This document shows, piece by piece, positions 24,320-31,650 of a stretch of 64,000 bases of DNA. The notes below the pieces were generated by a model, which saw only the letters and a program-made list of their open reading frames with translations, had not been told where the DNA came from and ran no database searches. Positions within the stretch are counted from its first letter, which is position 1, and each line of letters opens with the position of its first letter. Position numbers and translations under genes: made by a program. Source of the DNA: a virus. Location: the IMG/VR virus record IMGVR_UViG_3300027985_000627, positions 1-64,000 of that record. One strand, given 5' to 3'.

Positions 24320-24631
24320 ATGGTATCACCGATAAAGAGCAATTCCGAAACAAACCCCTGGTTTGATGAGGTTGCTAGACCCCAAGAAACCAACTCCGCT
24401 CTTGAGAAAGAGCGTGACGCGCTGGTCGAGAAGTTCAAGTGTCACGAGACAGCAGTGAGGAAGTTGGTTCGTGAATTTAACAAACTGGAGGTTCAACGGC
24501 CATGTCCATATTGTTTTGGGGTGAATCGTATCGTCGGTTACATGTCTGTATTTGAGCATGATGATACATGCGAATGGTACATTTTTACAAAAGCCCTCGC
24601 TGCTTTAGAGGCACTGTATGAAACGACTTAG
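24320..24631 (+). CDS. Hypothetical zinc-motif protein
   Basis: 103 residues from ATG 24320, preceded by AAAAGGA; the frame is open from an ATG at 24236 with a poor site. Coiled region NSALEKERDALVEKF, then C-P-Y-C and H-D-D-T-C as a candidate zinc site. Last gene of the foreign-looking block. Confidence 0.5.
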   Translation: MVSPIKSNSETNPWFDEVARPQETNSALEKERDALVEKFKCHETAVRKLVREFNKLEVQRPCPYCFGVNRIVGYMSVFEHDDTCEWYIFTKALAALEALYETT

Positions 24632-24708
24632 ACAATGTTTTTTGGAAAATCTTTGGCATTTTCAATGTTCGACTTAATGGTTCGTGGAGCAAAGGGAGGA
24701 GAATAGTC

Positions 24709-24921
24709 ATGAGAAAGGTCATTCTTATCATTGTGTTGTTGGCTATGTTTGGAACTTCCGGTTGTCGTTACTGGCAAGCTATGTACGCTTTGAACGCCAG
24801 CATGATGGCGATGTCTCTGGTTCAACGGCAGCAAATGATTAACGCTTATCGGTCAAGTCTTCATAAGCCGAAGAAAGTCATAGTTGAAATTCACGATTAT
24901 CGTCTGAACAAAGGAGACTGA
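24709..24921 (+). CDS. Small lipoprotein
   Basis: 70 residues behind GGGAGGAGAATAGTC. RKVILIIVLLAMFGTSGC is a lipoprotein signal with the acylated Cys at position 19. The mature part is Met-rich then basic (NASMMAMSLVQRQQM, KPKKVIVEIHDYR). Its strong ribosome site resembles the main genome rather than the preceding block. Confidence 0.6.
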   Translation: MRKVILIIVLLAMFGTSGCRYWQAMYALNASMMAMSLVQRQQMINAYRSSLHKPKKVIVEIHDYRLNKGD

Positions 24922-24922
24922 C

Positions 24923-25033
24923 ATGACATTCTTGACTTGGATGGACTACACTGCTATGGTTTCCCTTTCTTTATCCATACTCTTATTCGGATATTTGATT
25001 TATTCTTGTATCAAAGATGGAAGCTGCACGTAA
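24923..25033 (+). CDS. Tiny membrane peptide (36 aa)
   Basis: ATG 24923 behind AAAGGAGACTGAC, stop TAA 25031-25033. A single transmembrane helix (MVSLSLSILLFGYLIYSCI). Expressed with the lipoprotein just upstream. Confidence 0.45.
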   Translation: MTFLTWMDYTAMVSLSLSILLFGYLIYSCIKDGSCT

Positions 25034-25089
25034 ATACTTCATGGAATCTCTGGATAACATTGATAATCTGCAAATAAAAAGGAGCCAAT

Positions 25090-25287
25090 ATGTCTGCTAA
25101 AGCTAAATCCGCTGAAACTGACAACGAGTTTGAAAAGCAATTCACTTGCAAAGCTGGTATCGCTGGTCGCAAGCGCGGACTTACTGGACAAAGGTTAATT
25201 GATTTTATTAACAATCATCGGAAGGACCCTGCTGGTCATCGTGGTCGTCGCTTCTACCAATCCTCCACCTCCATCTTGGAGAAATAA
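25090..25287 (+). CDS. Hypothetical protein
   Basis: 65 residues, AAAGGAGCCAAT upstream. Basic, with CKAGIAGRKRGLTGQRLIDF and a G-H-R-G-R-R-F end. Not recognised; immediately upstream of queD. Confidence 0.5.
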   Translation: MSAKAKSAETDNEFEKQFTCKAGIAGRKRGLTGQRLIDFINNHRKDPAGHRGRRFYQSSTSILEK

Positions 25288-25288
25288 A

Positions 25289-25678
25289 GTGCTTACAGTA
25301 ACCAAACGGTTTCATTTCTGCTACGGGCACCATTTGCCTGGTCATCAAGGTAAGTGCAAAAACTTTCATGGACACAACTGTATATTGGAAGTTACCGTGT
25401 ACAAGAAAGGGTCTTCCAAAAAATCTAGCGAAGAAGAGTTTTATTTGGATCAAGCTATGGTTATGGATTTCGGTGATCTTAAAAAAGTTGTAAATCCGTT
25501 GATCGAGAAACTTGATCACCAAAATATTAATGAGGTTCTGCCTGAAAAGTACCTTCCCTCCACCGCAGAAAACATGTGTTTGTGGTTTTTGGATATGTTG
25601 GTGAAAGAGGGTATCGGTGTCGATAAAATTCGAATTTACGAAACCCCAGATAACTGGGCTACGTGGAGTAGTCGATGA
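25289..25678 (+). CDS. queD: 6-carboxy-tetrahydropterin synthase
   Basis: 129 residues from GTG 25289 (TTGGAG upstream). All QueD landmarks are present: FHFCYGHHLPGH with a zinc His, GKCKNFHGHN with catalytic Cys23 and zinc ligands His27/His29, MVMDFGDLK, LDHQNINE, PSTAENM and RIYETPDNWATW. It converts 7,8-dihydroneopterin triphosphate to 6-carboxy-5,6,7,8-tetrahydropterin, step two of 7-deazaguanine synthesis. Overlaps queE by 4 bases. In phages the pathway supplies modified bases for DNA. Confidence 0.9.
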   Translation: MLTVTKRFHFCYGHHLPGHQGKCKNFHGHNCILEVTVYKKGSSKKSSEEEFYLDQAMVMDFGDLKKVVNPLIEKLDHQNINEVLPEKYLPSTAENMCLWFLDMLVKEGIGVDKIRIYETPDNWATWSSR

Positions 25679-26334
25679 TCGTAAATGAAATTTTTCGATC
25701 CATTGACGGGGAAGCCAACTTCTACGGTCAAGGGATTCTCACTACGTTTATCCGACTTCAAGGATGTAACGTTCGGTGTGCTTTTTGCGACACCATGTAT
25801 TCTCAGGGACCGTATGATAAAGATGGCACGTCCATGTCTATCAACGAGATTTACGAAAAGGTTTGCAAACTCGGAAATGACAAGGTTACCATCACTGGTG
25901 GCGAGCCTTTGTTTCAGTTGGACGATGCAGCCACTTTAGCTCGGAAACTTTTGAGAAGTGGGACGAAAGTAACAATTGAAACAAACGGAACGATCATGAT
26001 TCCGAAAATCGGAAACGTTGGTTGGGTCGTTGATTTCAAGTTGCCTTCTTCTGGTGTGACTGATAAAATGTGTATGGAAATTTTTCCTGAACTGGGAGAA
26101 AAGGACATTATTAAGTTTGTAATTTCTGACAAATCGGACTTTGACAAAGCCATGCATGTTATTGCTAGCGGTGCTTTGGGAATTACCAAACCCAGAAACA
26201 AAAGGCCTAGGTTTGCATTCTCTCCCATTCTGCATCGTTTGGAACCAGTCAAATTGTTGAATTGGATGATGATGGCTGATTTGCAGGATTCGTTTCTAAG
26301 TGTTCAGGTACACAAACTTTTGAGCGTCAAATAA
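25675..26334 (+). CDS. queE: 7-carboxy-7-deazaguanine synthase
   Basis: 219 residues, ATGA overlap with queD. FIRLQGCNVRCAFCDTMYS carries CxxxCxxC (Cys31, 35, 38) for the radical SAM 4Fe-4S cluster and is a classic QueE start (EIFRSIDGEANFYG). VTITGGEPLFQ supplies the SAM-binding motif. It rearranges carboxy-tetrahydropterin to 7-carboxy-7-deazaguanine (CDG). No queC follows here, so CDG may be the last free base this phage makes itself. Confidence 0.9.
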   Translation: MIVNEIFRSIDGEANFYGQGILTTFIRLQGCNVRCAFCDTMYSQGPYDKDGTSMSINEIYEKVCKLGNDKVTITGGEPLFQLDDAATLARKLLRSGTKVTIETNGTIMIPKIGNVGWVVDFKLPSSGVTDKMCMEIFPELGEKDIIKFVISDKSDFDKAMHVIASGALGITKPRNKRPRFAFSPILHRLEPVKLLNWMMMADLQDSFLSVQVHKLLSVK

Positions 26335-26409
26335 TTTTCACGGAAATATGGCTAAGGTTCGATATCATAAGAACGAAAAACAATTTAACCACCCTTTGGA
26401 GGGAATGTC

Positions 26410-27027
26410 ATGAGCGATGGAATCAACATGAAGGAACTGAAGCAGGCCGTCACCGAACTTAACGAAGCTGGTGTTCTCGACAAGAAAATCAAGATTGTCG
26501 GCGTTGGCAAGGATGATCTGGCTGCCGCGTTTGAGGAAGCTGTCAACGGTCTGGACGATGAGAAGGCTGAAAAGCTGACCGCTTTCACCATTGATTTCTT
26601 CAACAACAACTTCGGTGAGGATGAGAATACCGAAGAAGGCGGCGTCGAAGCTTCGGATGAAGAAGAAACTGACGGTGAGGAATCTGAAGGTGAGGAAGAG
26701 CCGGAAGAAGAATCTGAGCCGGAAGAAGAAGAAAAGCCGAAGAAGGCTGCGAAGAAAGAAAAGGCCAAGAAGGCTCCCAAGGAAAAGAAAGAGAAGAAGT
26801 CGAAGGAGCCGGTCGAGAAGTCTCGTTACGGACACACTGTCGGCTCTCAAGCGGCCTTGATTGACGACGCTATTTTTGAAGGCGGCACGATGCAGGAGAT
26901 GATGGAAGCTACTGGTCTGTCTAAGGCTCGCATCAAATCCCATATTTACCATCTTGAAAAGAAGAAAGGCATTGTCATCAAGACCACCGGCGAAGGTGAC
27001 AAAACGGTTTTCAAAGCCAAGAAGTAA
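26410..27027 (+). CDS. Acidic-linker protein with C-terminal winged helix
   Basis: 205 residues behind GGAGGGAATGTC. A helical N-terminus (1-70) is followed by an extreme Glu-rich stretch (about 80-115), a Lys-rich stretch (115-140), and a C-terminal winged helix (TMQEMMEATGLSKARIKSHI, YHLEKKKGIVIKT). Probably a DNA-binding regulator or architectural protein. It sits between queE and folE and ends at a strong terminator, so it may control the deazaguanine genes; this is inference. Confidence 0.55.
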   Translation: MSDGINMKELKQAVTELNEAGVLDKKIKIVGVGKDDLAAAFEEAVNGLDDEKAEKLTAFTIDFFNNNFGEDENTEEGGVEASDEEETDGEESEGEEEPEEESEPEEEEKPKKAAKKEKAKKAPKEKKEKKSKEPVEKSRYGHTVGSQAALIDDAIFEGGTMQEMMEATGLSKARIKSHIYHLEKKKGIVIKTTGEGDKTVFKAKK

Positions 27028-27052
27028 CACCAAGTCACATTGAAATGTCATA

Positions 27053-27078
27053 GGGGAGGGTAACACCTCCCCTTTTTT
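27053..27078 (+). terminator. Intrinsic terminator
   Basis: GGGGAGG (27053-27059) and CCTCCCC (27066-27072) form a 7-bp GC-rich stem followed by six T. Placed between the acidic winged-helix gene and folE. Confidence 0.8.
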
Positions 27079-27087
27079 GGAGGAATT

Positions 27088-27663
27088 ATGGACCTTAATA
27101 AAATGGCTGAGGGTTTCAGAACCCTCATGGAAGCTTCTGACCTTGATTTGAATGATCCCAATTTTTGCGGCACTCCTATGCGAGTGGCCAGAATGTTCGA
27201 AAACTTCTTTGAAGGAACAAAACCTGAAGCCGAAGAAGAAATAGAAAAATACCTTTCTGTAACATTCCCTGCTGAATACAAAGAGCTTATCACGTTCCTC
27301 AATATATCTTGTTGGAGCATGTGCCCGCATCATTTTCTTCCTGTGAAGTACAACGTGTCTGTCGGTTATATTCCGAATGAAAGCGTTCTCGGTGCTTCGA
27401 AGATTCCTCGGCTTGTGATCTTGCTTGGAAAAAGACCTGTTCTTCAAGAACAGTTTACGAAGGACATAACGTCTTATATAAATAGATTTGCTAAACCTGC
27501 TGGCGTCATTGCTGTGGTTGAAGGGCGCCACATGTGTATGCAATCACGTGGTGTTAAGACAACTGCAACGATGAACACAGCCTCTTTGTCTGGATGTTTT
27601 GAAACACAGCATGAGACTAGAAAAGAGTTTTATGACCTTATAGCAAGGGGTTCCACGTTATGA
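27088..27663 (+). CDS. folE: GTP cyclohydrolase I
   Basis: 191 residues, TTGGAGGAATT upstream. CWSMCPHHFLP holds zinc ligands Cys79 and His82; GRHMCMQSRGV supplies the second zinc Cys and the conserved RGV; SKIPRLV and QEQFTKDI are also standard. It opens GTP to 7,8-dihydroneopterin triphosphate, the substrate of QueD, so it starts the deazaguanine pathway. Length is slightly under the bacterial norm of about 220. Confidence 0.92.
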   Translation: MDLNKMAEGFRTLMEASDLDLNDPNFCGTPMRVARMFENFFEGTKPEAEEEIEKYLSVTFPAEYKELITFLNISCWSMCPHHFLPVKYNVSVGYIPNESVLGASKIPRLVILLGKRPVLQEQFTKDITSYINRFAKPAGVIAVVEGRHMCMQSRGVKTTATMNTASLSGCFETQHETRKEFYDLIARGSTL

Positions 27664-28010
27664 GCAAAGAAAGAGTATTCGTCATCGTCAAGAGTGCTTT
27701 CGAAGCGGTACATAGCTGGCCCGAGTGTCCTATAGACGAGGTAGCTTTTCTCAGACACCCTCACAGACATATCTTTCATGTAACCGTGAAAATCGAAGTT
27801 TCCCACGATGACCGAGACGTTGAGTTCATTGTCTTCAAACGCAAGGTAAACGAATACTTGGAAGCTTTCTATTCTGGTAAAGACATCGGAAGGGAGTCTT
27901 GCGAAATGATAGCCAAAGAAATCATTTCCTACTTTTCGGAAAAGTATTCTATCCATTCTGTTTCAGTGTTCGAAGACAACGAAAACGGAGCGGAGGTGGT
28001 TTGTGGCTAA
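27660..28010 (+). CDS. QueD-like tunnel-fold protein lacking the catalytic Cys motif
   Basis: 116 residues, ATGA overlap with folE. FEAVHSWPECP and LRHPHRHIFHVTV are reminiscent of the QueD/PTPS zinc site (His18, His35, His37), but the C-x3-HGH of the true QueD at 25289 is replaced by AFLRHPHRH, so the nucleophilic Cys is not in its normal place; Cys23 might substitute. SHDDRDVEF and the C-terminal acidic end also differ. I infer a zinc enzyme acting on a pterin or deazaguanine intermediate. Overlaps the glycosyltransferase gene by 8 bases. Confidence 0.65.
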   Translation: MSKERVFVIVKSAFEAVHSWPECPIDEVAFLRHPHRHIFHVTVKIEVSHDDRDVEFIVFKRKVNEYLEAFYSGKDIGRESCEMIAKEIISYFSEKYSIHSVSVFEDNENGAEVVCG

Positions 28011-29028
28011 GATATTCAACGTCCCCATTGAGCCGTTGGACGCCCGTTACTCCACCCAATGGTTGGATTGGTTTTCTCAAGCTTTCATTTATCATGAAAT
28101 CGAATACCAGCATGTAATAGGAAAACCTCTGACCAATGAAATTGAAGACGGTGCTTTCCTAGATATCTGCGGTACCAACTACTACAAAGCTTCCCAGTTG
28201 ATGGTTCTCATTGACCTGATTAAGAATCGTGAAATACGAGATAACGATGTTGTCTTCTTTCACGATATTTGGTTTCCTGGTCTGGAAATGTTGCAGTACA
28301 TTCGTGACGGACTAAAATTGAATTTCAAGATTTACGGCTGCCTCCACAGCGGAACTTACGATCCTACGGACTACATTTCTCTTCTTGGTATGTCTCGTTG
28401 GGGAAGGGAACTTGAAGAATCTTGGTTCAAGATTGTTGACGGTATATTCGTCGCTACGGATTTCCATCGAAATCTTCTCATAAATAATCGGAAAGTTGAT
28501 TGGAAAAAAATACACGTTACGGGCTTCCCTTTGAAAGCCCCGGATATCTGCGACGTGAAAAAGATGGAGCCGAAGCAGAAACGGGTTGTTTTTCCCCATC
28601 GTTTGAACGCAGAAAAGCATCCTGAAAAGTTTGATGAAATGCGATTTAAATGGCCTTTGGGTCAAGATTGGGTTTTCTCGAAGACTCAGGATAAGAAGAT
28701 GGACAAAAGAACGTACTACAAATTCTTGTCTGATTCTTCGGTCGTCGTCTCTTTCTCAGATCATGAGAACTGGGGAATATCAATGATCGAGGGCGTTATG
28801 CTCGGATGTGTCCCTTTTGTTCCCAATCGTTGCAGCTACCCTGAATTATACCCGAAAATGTTCGTGTACGAAAATGAAGATGATTTGTACGGCAGACTTA
28901 TTCCGAATTACCTTAAAAATGAAAGTGATTACAAAGTCTACACCTACGCTTTAGCCGAACGTTTCAAACTGAAGTTTCACCCTATGAACGTGTTGCAAAA
29001 CATGCTACCCATCATGTTTGGAAGGTGA
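28003..29028 (+). CDS. GT-B glycosyltransferase, QTMAN-like
   Basis: 341 residues from GTG 28003 (GGAGGTGGTTT upstream). The C-terminal half has the GT4 donor site: FPHRLNAEKHPEKF (about 198-210), then VVVSFSDHENWGISMIEGV (about 247-265) with the E-x7-E pattern (Glu255, Glu263), and LGCVPFVPNRCSYPELYP. From memory these match the tRNA-queuosine mannosyltransferase (QTMAN/GTDC1), which has HRWEHDKDPESF, STAKHEFFGVAMLEAV and GCYPLCP-x-LVYPEIFP at equivalent places. QTMAN attaches mannose to queuosine, a 7-deazaguanine. Lying between a QueD-like gene and dpdA, this enzyme may glycosylate a deazaguanine in phage DNA. A generic glycosyltransferase is the alternative. Confidence 0.8.
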   Translation: MAKIFNVPIEPLDARYSTQWLDWFSQAFIYHEIEYQHVIGKPLTNEIEDGAFLDICGTNYYKASQLMVLIDLIKNREIRDNDVVFFHDIWFPGLEMLQYIRDGLKLNFKIYGCLHSGTYDPTDYISLLGMSRWGRELEESWFKIVDGIFVATDFHRNLLINNRKVDWKKIHVTGFPLKAPDICDVKKMEPKQKRVVFPHRLNAEKHPEKFDEMRFKWPLGQDWVFSKTQDKKMDKRTYYKFLSDSSVVVSFSDHENWGISMIEGVMLGCVPFVPNRCSYPELYPKMFVYENEDDLYGRLIPNYLKNESDYKVYTYALAERFKLKFHPMNVLQNMLPIMFGR

Positions 29029-29031
29029 TAC

Positions 29032-29931
29032 GTGTCTAAGAAAGAAATTACCATGTTCTTGGACTCCGGAGCATACTCGGCTATGACTAAAGGGGCTGAG
29101 ATTGATCTGGACGAATACATTGCTTTCATCAAAGAGAATGGTCATTATTTCGACGCCTACGCTTGCCTTGACGTTATCGGTGATCCCAAAGCGAGTTGGG
29201 AAAACCAGATGTACATGGTGAGCAAAGGTCTTTGTCCTGTTCCTGTTTACCACTTGAACGACCGTGACCTTTCATACCTGAAAGCTATGGTTGACGAGTT
29301 CCCTTACATAGGTATCGGTGGTATGGCTGGAACGGAAGAGACAGGATTCTCGTTGACTTGGGAACAGGTTGTAGAACTTCTGGATCACCTTTGGTCTGAT
29401 TACATTTGCGACAAAGACGGTTTACCGAAAGTCAAAGTTCACGGGTTCGGTATGACTCGTCCTACAATCATGCGTCGGTATCCGTGGTACTCTGTGGATT
29501 CTACTTCTTGGGCCATCTATTCAAAGTACGGCATTGTACTATTTCCTAGAAAGAAAAACGGACAATACGTCTATGACAAAGAAGTTTGGAAGATTAAAGT
29601 ATCCAGCGTGTCTCCTGGTAAGAAAGATGAAGGAGAACACATTGAAAACGTTACCGATACAGAACGAAAAGTCCTTCTCGACTACATCAAAGAGAAGGGT
29701 TTTAAACTTGGAGCGTCTGAATTCAAAGATGTTGAAGTAGGTTACAAACTCAAAGAGAACGAGCGGTTTAATGGCAAAGGCAAAACCCGAGTGGAAGTCC
29801 TTGTAGAAACTGGTTTGGTCAATTCTGGTGAACTGCGAGATCGTTTAAACTTCATCTACTACATGGATTTTCTCGCTACAATTCCTAAGTGGCCGTGGTC
29901 ATTTAAAACCAGAAGACGTTTTATATTTTGA
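29032..29931 (+). CDS. dpdA: DpdA-like deazaguanine-DNA transglycosylase
   Basis: 299 residues from GTG 29032. TGT-fold landmarks are MFLDSGAYSAM (Asp11, the general acid/base position), YIGIGGMAGTEE, KVHGFGMTRP, and WYSVDSTSW with candidate nucleophile Asp156. The zinc-binding cysteines of tRNA TGTs are absent, as in phage DpdA. Such enzymes swap guanine in DNA for a free 7-deazaguanine base, hiding sites from restriction. The neighbouring folE, queD and queE supply the base. Which DpdA subfamily it belongs to cannot be judged by eye. Confidence 0.82.
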   Translation: MSKKEITMFLDSGAYSAMTKGAEIDLDEYIAFIKENGHYFDAYACLDVIGDPKASWENQMYMVSKGLCPVPVYHLNDRDLSYLKAMVDEFPYIGIGGMAGTEETGFSLTWEQVVELLDHLWSDYICDKDGLPKVKVHGFGMTRPTIMRRYPWYSVDSTSWAIYSKYGIVLFPRKKNGQYVYDKEVWKIKVSSVSPGKKDEGEHIENVTDTERKVLLDYIKEKGFKLGASEFKDVEVGYKLKENERFNGKGKTRVEVLVETGLVNSGELRDRLNFIYYMDFLATIPKWPWSFKTRRRFIF

Positions 29932-29938
29932 GGTCGCT

Positions 29939-30457
29939 ATGAAACAGCAAATGTTTGTTATCAATGGTCGTGGTGGAAGTGGAAAAGATACGTTTGTTGG
30001 TTTTTGCCGAATTCACGGATTAAAGTACAATGCTGGTGTCATGAACATATCAACCGTTGATCGGGTAAAAATGGCTGCGGAACTCTTAGGTTGGGATGGA
30101 TCCAAAGACTATAAGAATAGGAAGTTTCTCAGTGATTTGAAAGATATTTCAACAGCTATGTTTGATGGGCCTTTCAACTACATAGAGGCTCGTTGGGAAT
30201 CAGCTTTAAAATTCAAAAATAACATGGCTATGTTTGTGCATTGCAGAGAACCGCAAGAGATCGACAGGCTTGTGAAGTCGTTCAAAGCACAGACGGTTCT
30301 TGTTGAACGAAACGGAATAGGTGAGTACGGCAATCATGCCGACGACAACGTGAACAATTTTGCTTACGACCACTACATCGAAAATCACGGTATTCTTATA
30401 GACCTCAATGTGAAAGCTGGTTTATTCATGAAAAACGCTTTTTCGGAGCTTGAATAG
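29939..30457 (+). CDS. Deoxynucleoside monophosphate kinase-like protein
   Basis: 172 residues. VINGRGGSGKDTFV is a Walker A of the phage dNMP kinase type (x-GxxGxGKD), followed by WDGSKDYKNRKFLSDLKD and a lid-like helix. T4 gp1-type enzymes convert dNMPs to dNDPs for replication. Size is below T4 gp1 (241), so substrate range is uncertain. Directly downstream of dpdA, an action on modified nucleotides cannot be excluded, though DpdA exchange is post-replicative. Confidence 0.7.
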   Translation: MKQQMFVINGRGGSGKDTFVGFCRIHGLKYNAGVMNISTVDRVKMAAELLGWDGSKDYKNRKFLSDLKDISTAMFDGPFNYIEARWESALKFKNNMAMFVHCREPQEIDRLVKSFKAQTVLVERNGIGEYGNHADDNVNNFAYDHYIENHGILIDLNVKAGLFMKNAFSELE

Positions 30458-30458
30458 A

Positions 30459-30695
30459 ATGATAATCTACTTTGCAGGAAACTTTCCGCAGTTGTCGTCC
30501 TTTAAAAGGGAAGGAGAAATGCGTGACTTCTGCTTTGACAGGTACGACAACTACTATCGGTTGACTTCATTTTATTTCAGGAAAGAGACTGACGTTATAT
30601 TACGTTTGAAAAAAGGAGATCAAGATGCTGAAGAGCGAACTCGAAAAAGTCCTGCTGGCAGTAAAGCCCGGATTAGCAAAAAGAAAAGTCGATGA
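30459..30695 (+). CDS. Hypothetical protein
   Basis: 78 residues from ATG 30459; no clear ribosome site apart from coupling to the previous stop. Starts IIYFAGNFPQLSSFKREGEM, ends in a very basic tail (SPAGSKARISKKKS) that overlaps the clamp gene in another frame. The tail may be fortuitous read-through of coding DNA. Not recognised. Confidence 0.45.
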   Translation: MIIYFAGNFPQLSSFKREGEMRDFCFDRYDNYYRLTSFYFRKETDVILRLKKGDQDAEERTRKSPAGSKARISKKKSR

Positions 30696-31650
30696 AGACT
30701 CGGCTAAATTTCTCTTCACCGATGATTACGTGGCTACTTGCAGTGGTAATCTTTTCGTGTATTATCCTAAAGGGTTTGGTGTGAACTGCCTCGTTGATAG
30801 CTCCGACATGCTTTCGACTGTCAAAGCCATCAGTGAAAACGAAATCAAGATGGAAGTGAAGAAAGATAAACTCCACATTTCATCGAAGACTACCAAAGCC
30901 AAACTCAACGCATACATAGGCGACAACACTATCACCAAATTCATCAACAAGATGGATGTTTCTACTCTGGATTTCGAAGAGCTTCCCAAAGGGTTCAAAA
31001 CCGGATTCGAACTGTGTTCGTTTTCGTACATGAAGACGGATTGCACGAATCGGTTTTACAATGTGTTTTGTGACGGCGACTGTATTTTTTCTACGGACAC
31101 GTATAGGGTCAGTATCTACGAACTCCCTGAAGAGGACAAGTCATTGTCCTTCGCGATACCAGGGCCCCAGAGCGAAGTTTTACGCGATTACGACATTGTG
31201 GGTTACTGTCTTCTCGAAAACTGGCTGGTGCTAGAAACCGCTGATGGGGCAATCATAGGAACCACGTTGTCGAAGGCTGAACCTTTCGATTGGGAAAAAT
31301 CATTTGAGGACTTCGACGAAGACGAAGCTTCTAACATTCGTATTCCGAAAGAAGTCAAAGACGCTGTGGATTCTATCAGCTTCATGACTGATATCGACGT
31401 TAAGAAAGATCAGGTCGTTGAAGTTGAATTGACTGAAGGGTTTCTCACTCTCAGGATGAAAAAAGAAAGTGGCACTATCGAAAAGACCGTTGAAGTGAAA
31501 TATAAAGGTCAGGACGTTAAGTTCTCTATGGTGCCTGAATTCTTTTCCCAAATACTTTCTCATGCGACTGTAGCCAAGATCGGTAAAAGTTCCGCTATTT
31601 TCAAATCTCACGGTTTCACCCACAATATGCTTCTTCCTATGGAGGAATAA
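30625..31650 (+). CDS. Putative sliding clamp (beta-like)
   Basis: 341 residues with AAAGGAGATCAAG before ATG. Three repeated strand-rich segments, an ending THNMLLPMEE comparable to the VMPMRL end of DnaN, and the position directly before the polymerase suggest a beta-type DNA sliding clamp. Sequence is divergent, so the call depends on fold pattern and context: a clamp-loader gene follows the polymerase. Confidence 0.6.
   Translation: MLKSELEKVLLAVKPGLAKRKVDEDSAKFLFTDDYVATCSGNLFVYYPKGFGVNCLVDSSDMLSTVKAISENEIKMEVKKDKLHISSKTTKAKLNAYIGDNTITKFINKMDVSTLDFEELPKGFKTGFELCSFSYMKTDCTNRFYNVFCDGDCIFSTDTYRVSIYELPEEDKSLSFAIPGPQSEVLRDYDIVGYCLLENWLVLETADGAIIGTTLSKAEPFDWEKSFEDFDEDEASNIRIPKEVKDAVDSISFMTDIDVKKDQVVEVELTEGFLTLRMKKESGTIEKTVEVKYKGQDVKFSMVPEFFSQILSHATVAKIGKSSAIFKSHGFTHNMLLPMEE

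Noticed and set aside
26348-26413. 21-codon frame before the acidic winged-helix gene (starts MAKVRYHKNEK)
   Set aside because: Only a weak ribosome site; overlap with the next ATG is suggestive, but it is too short to support.
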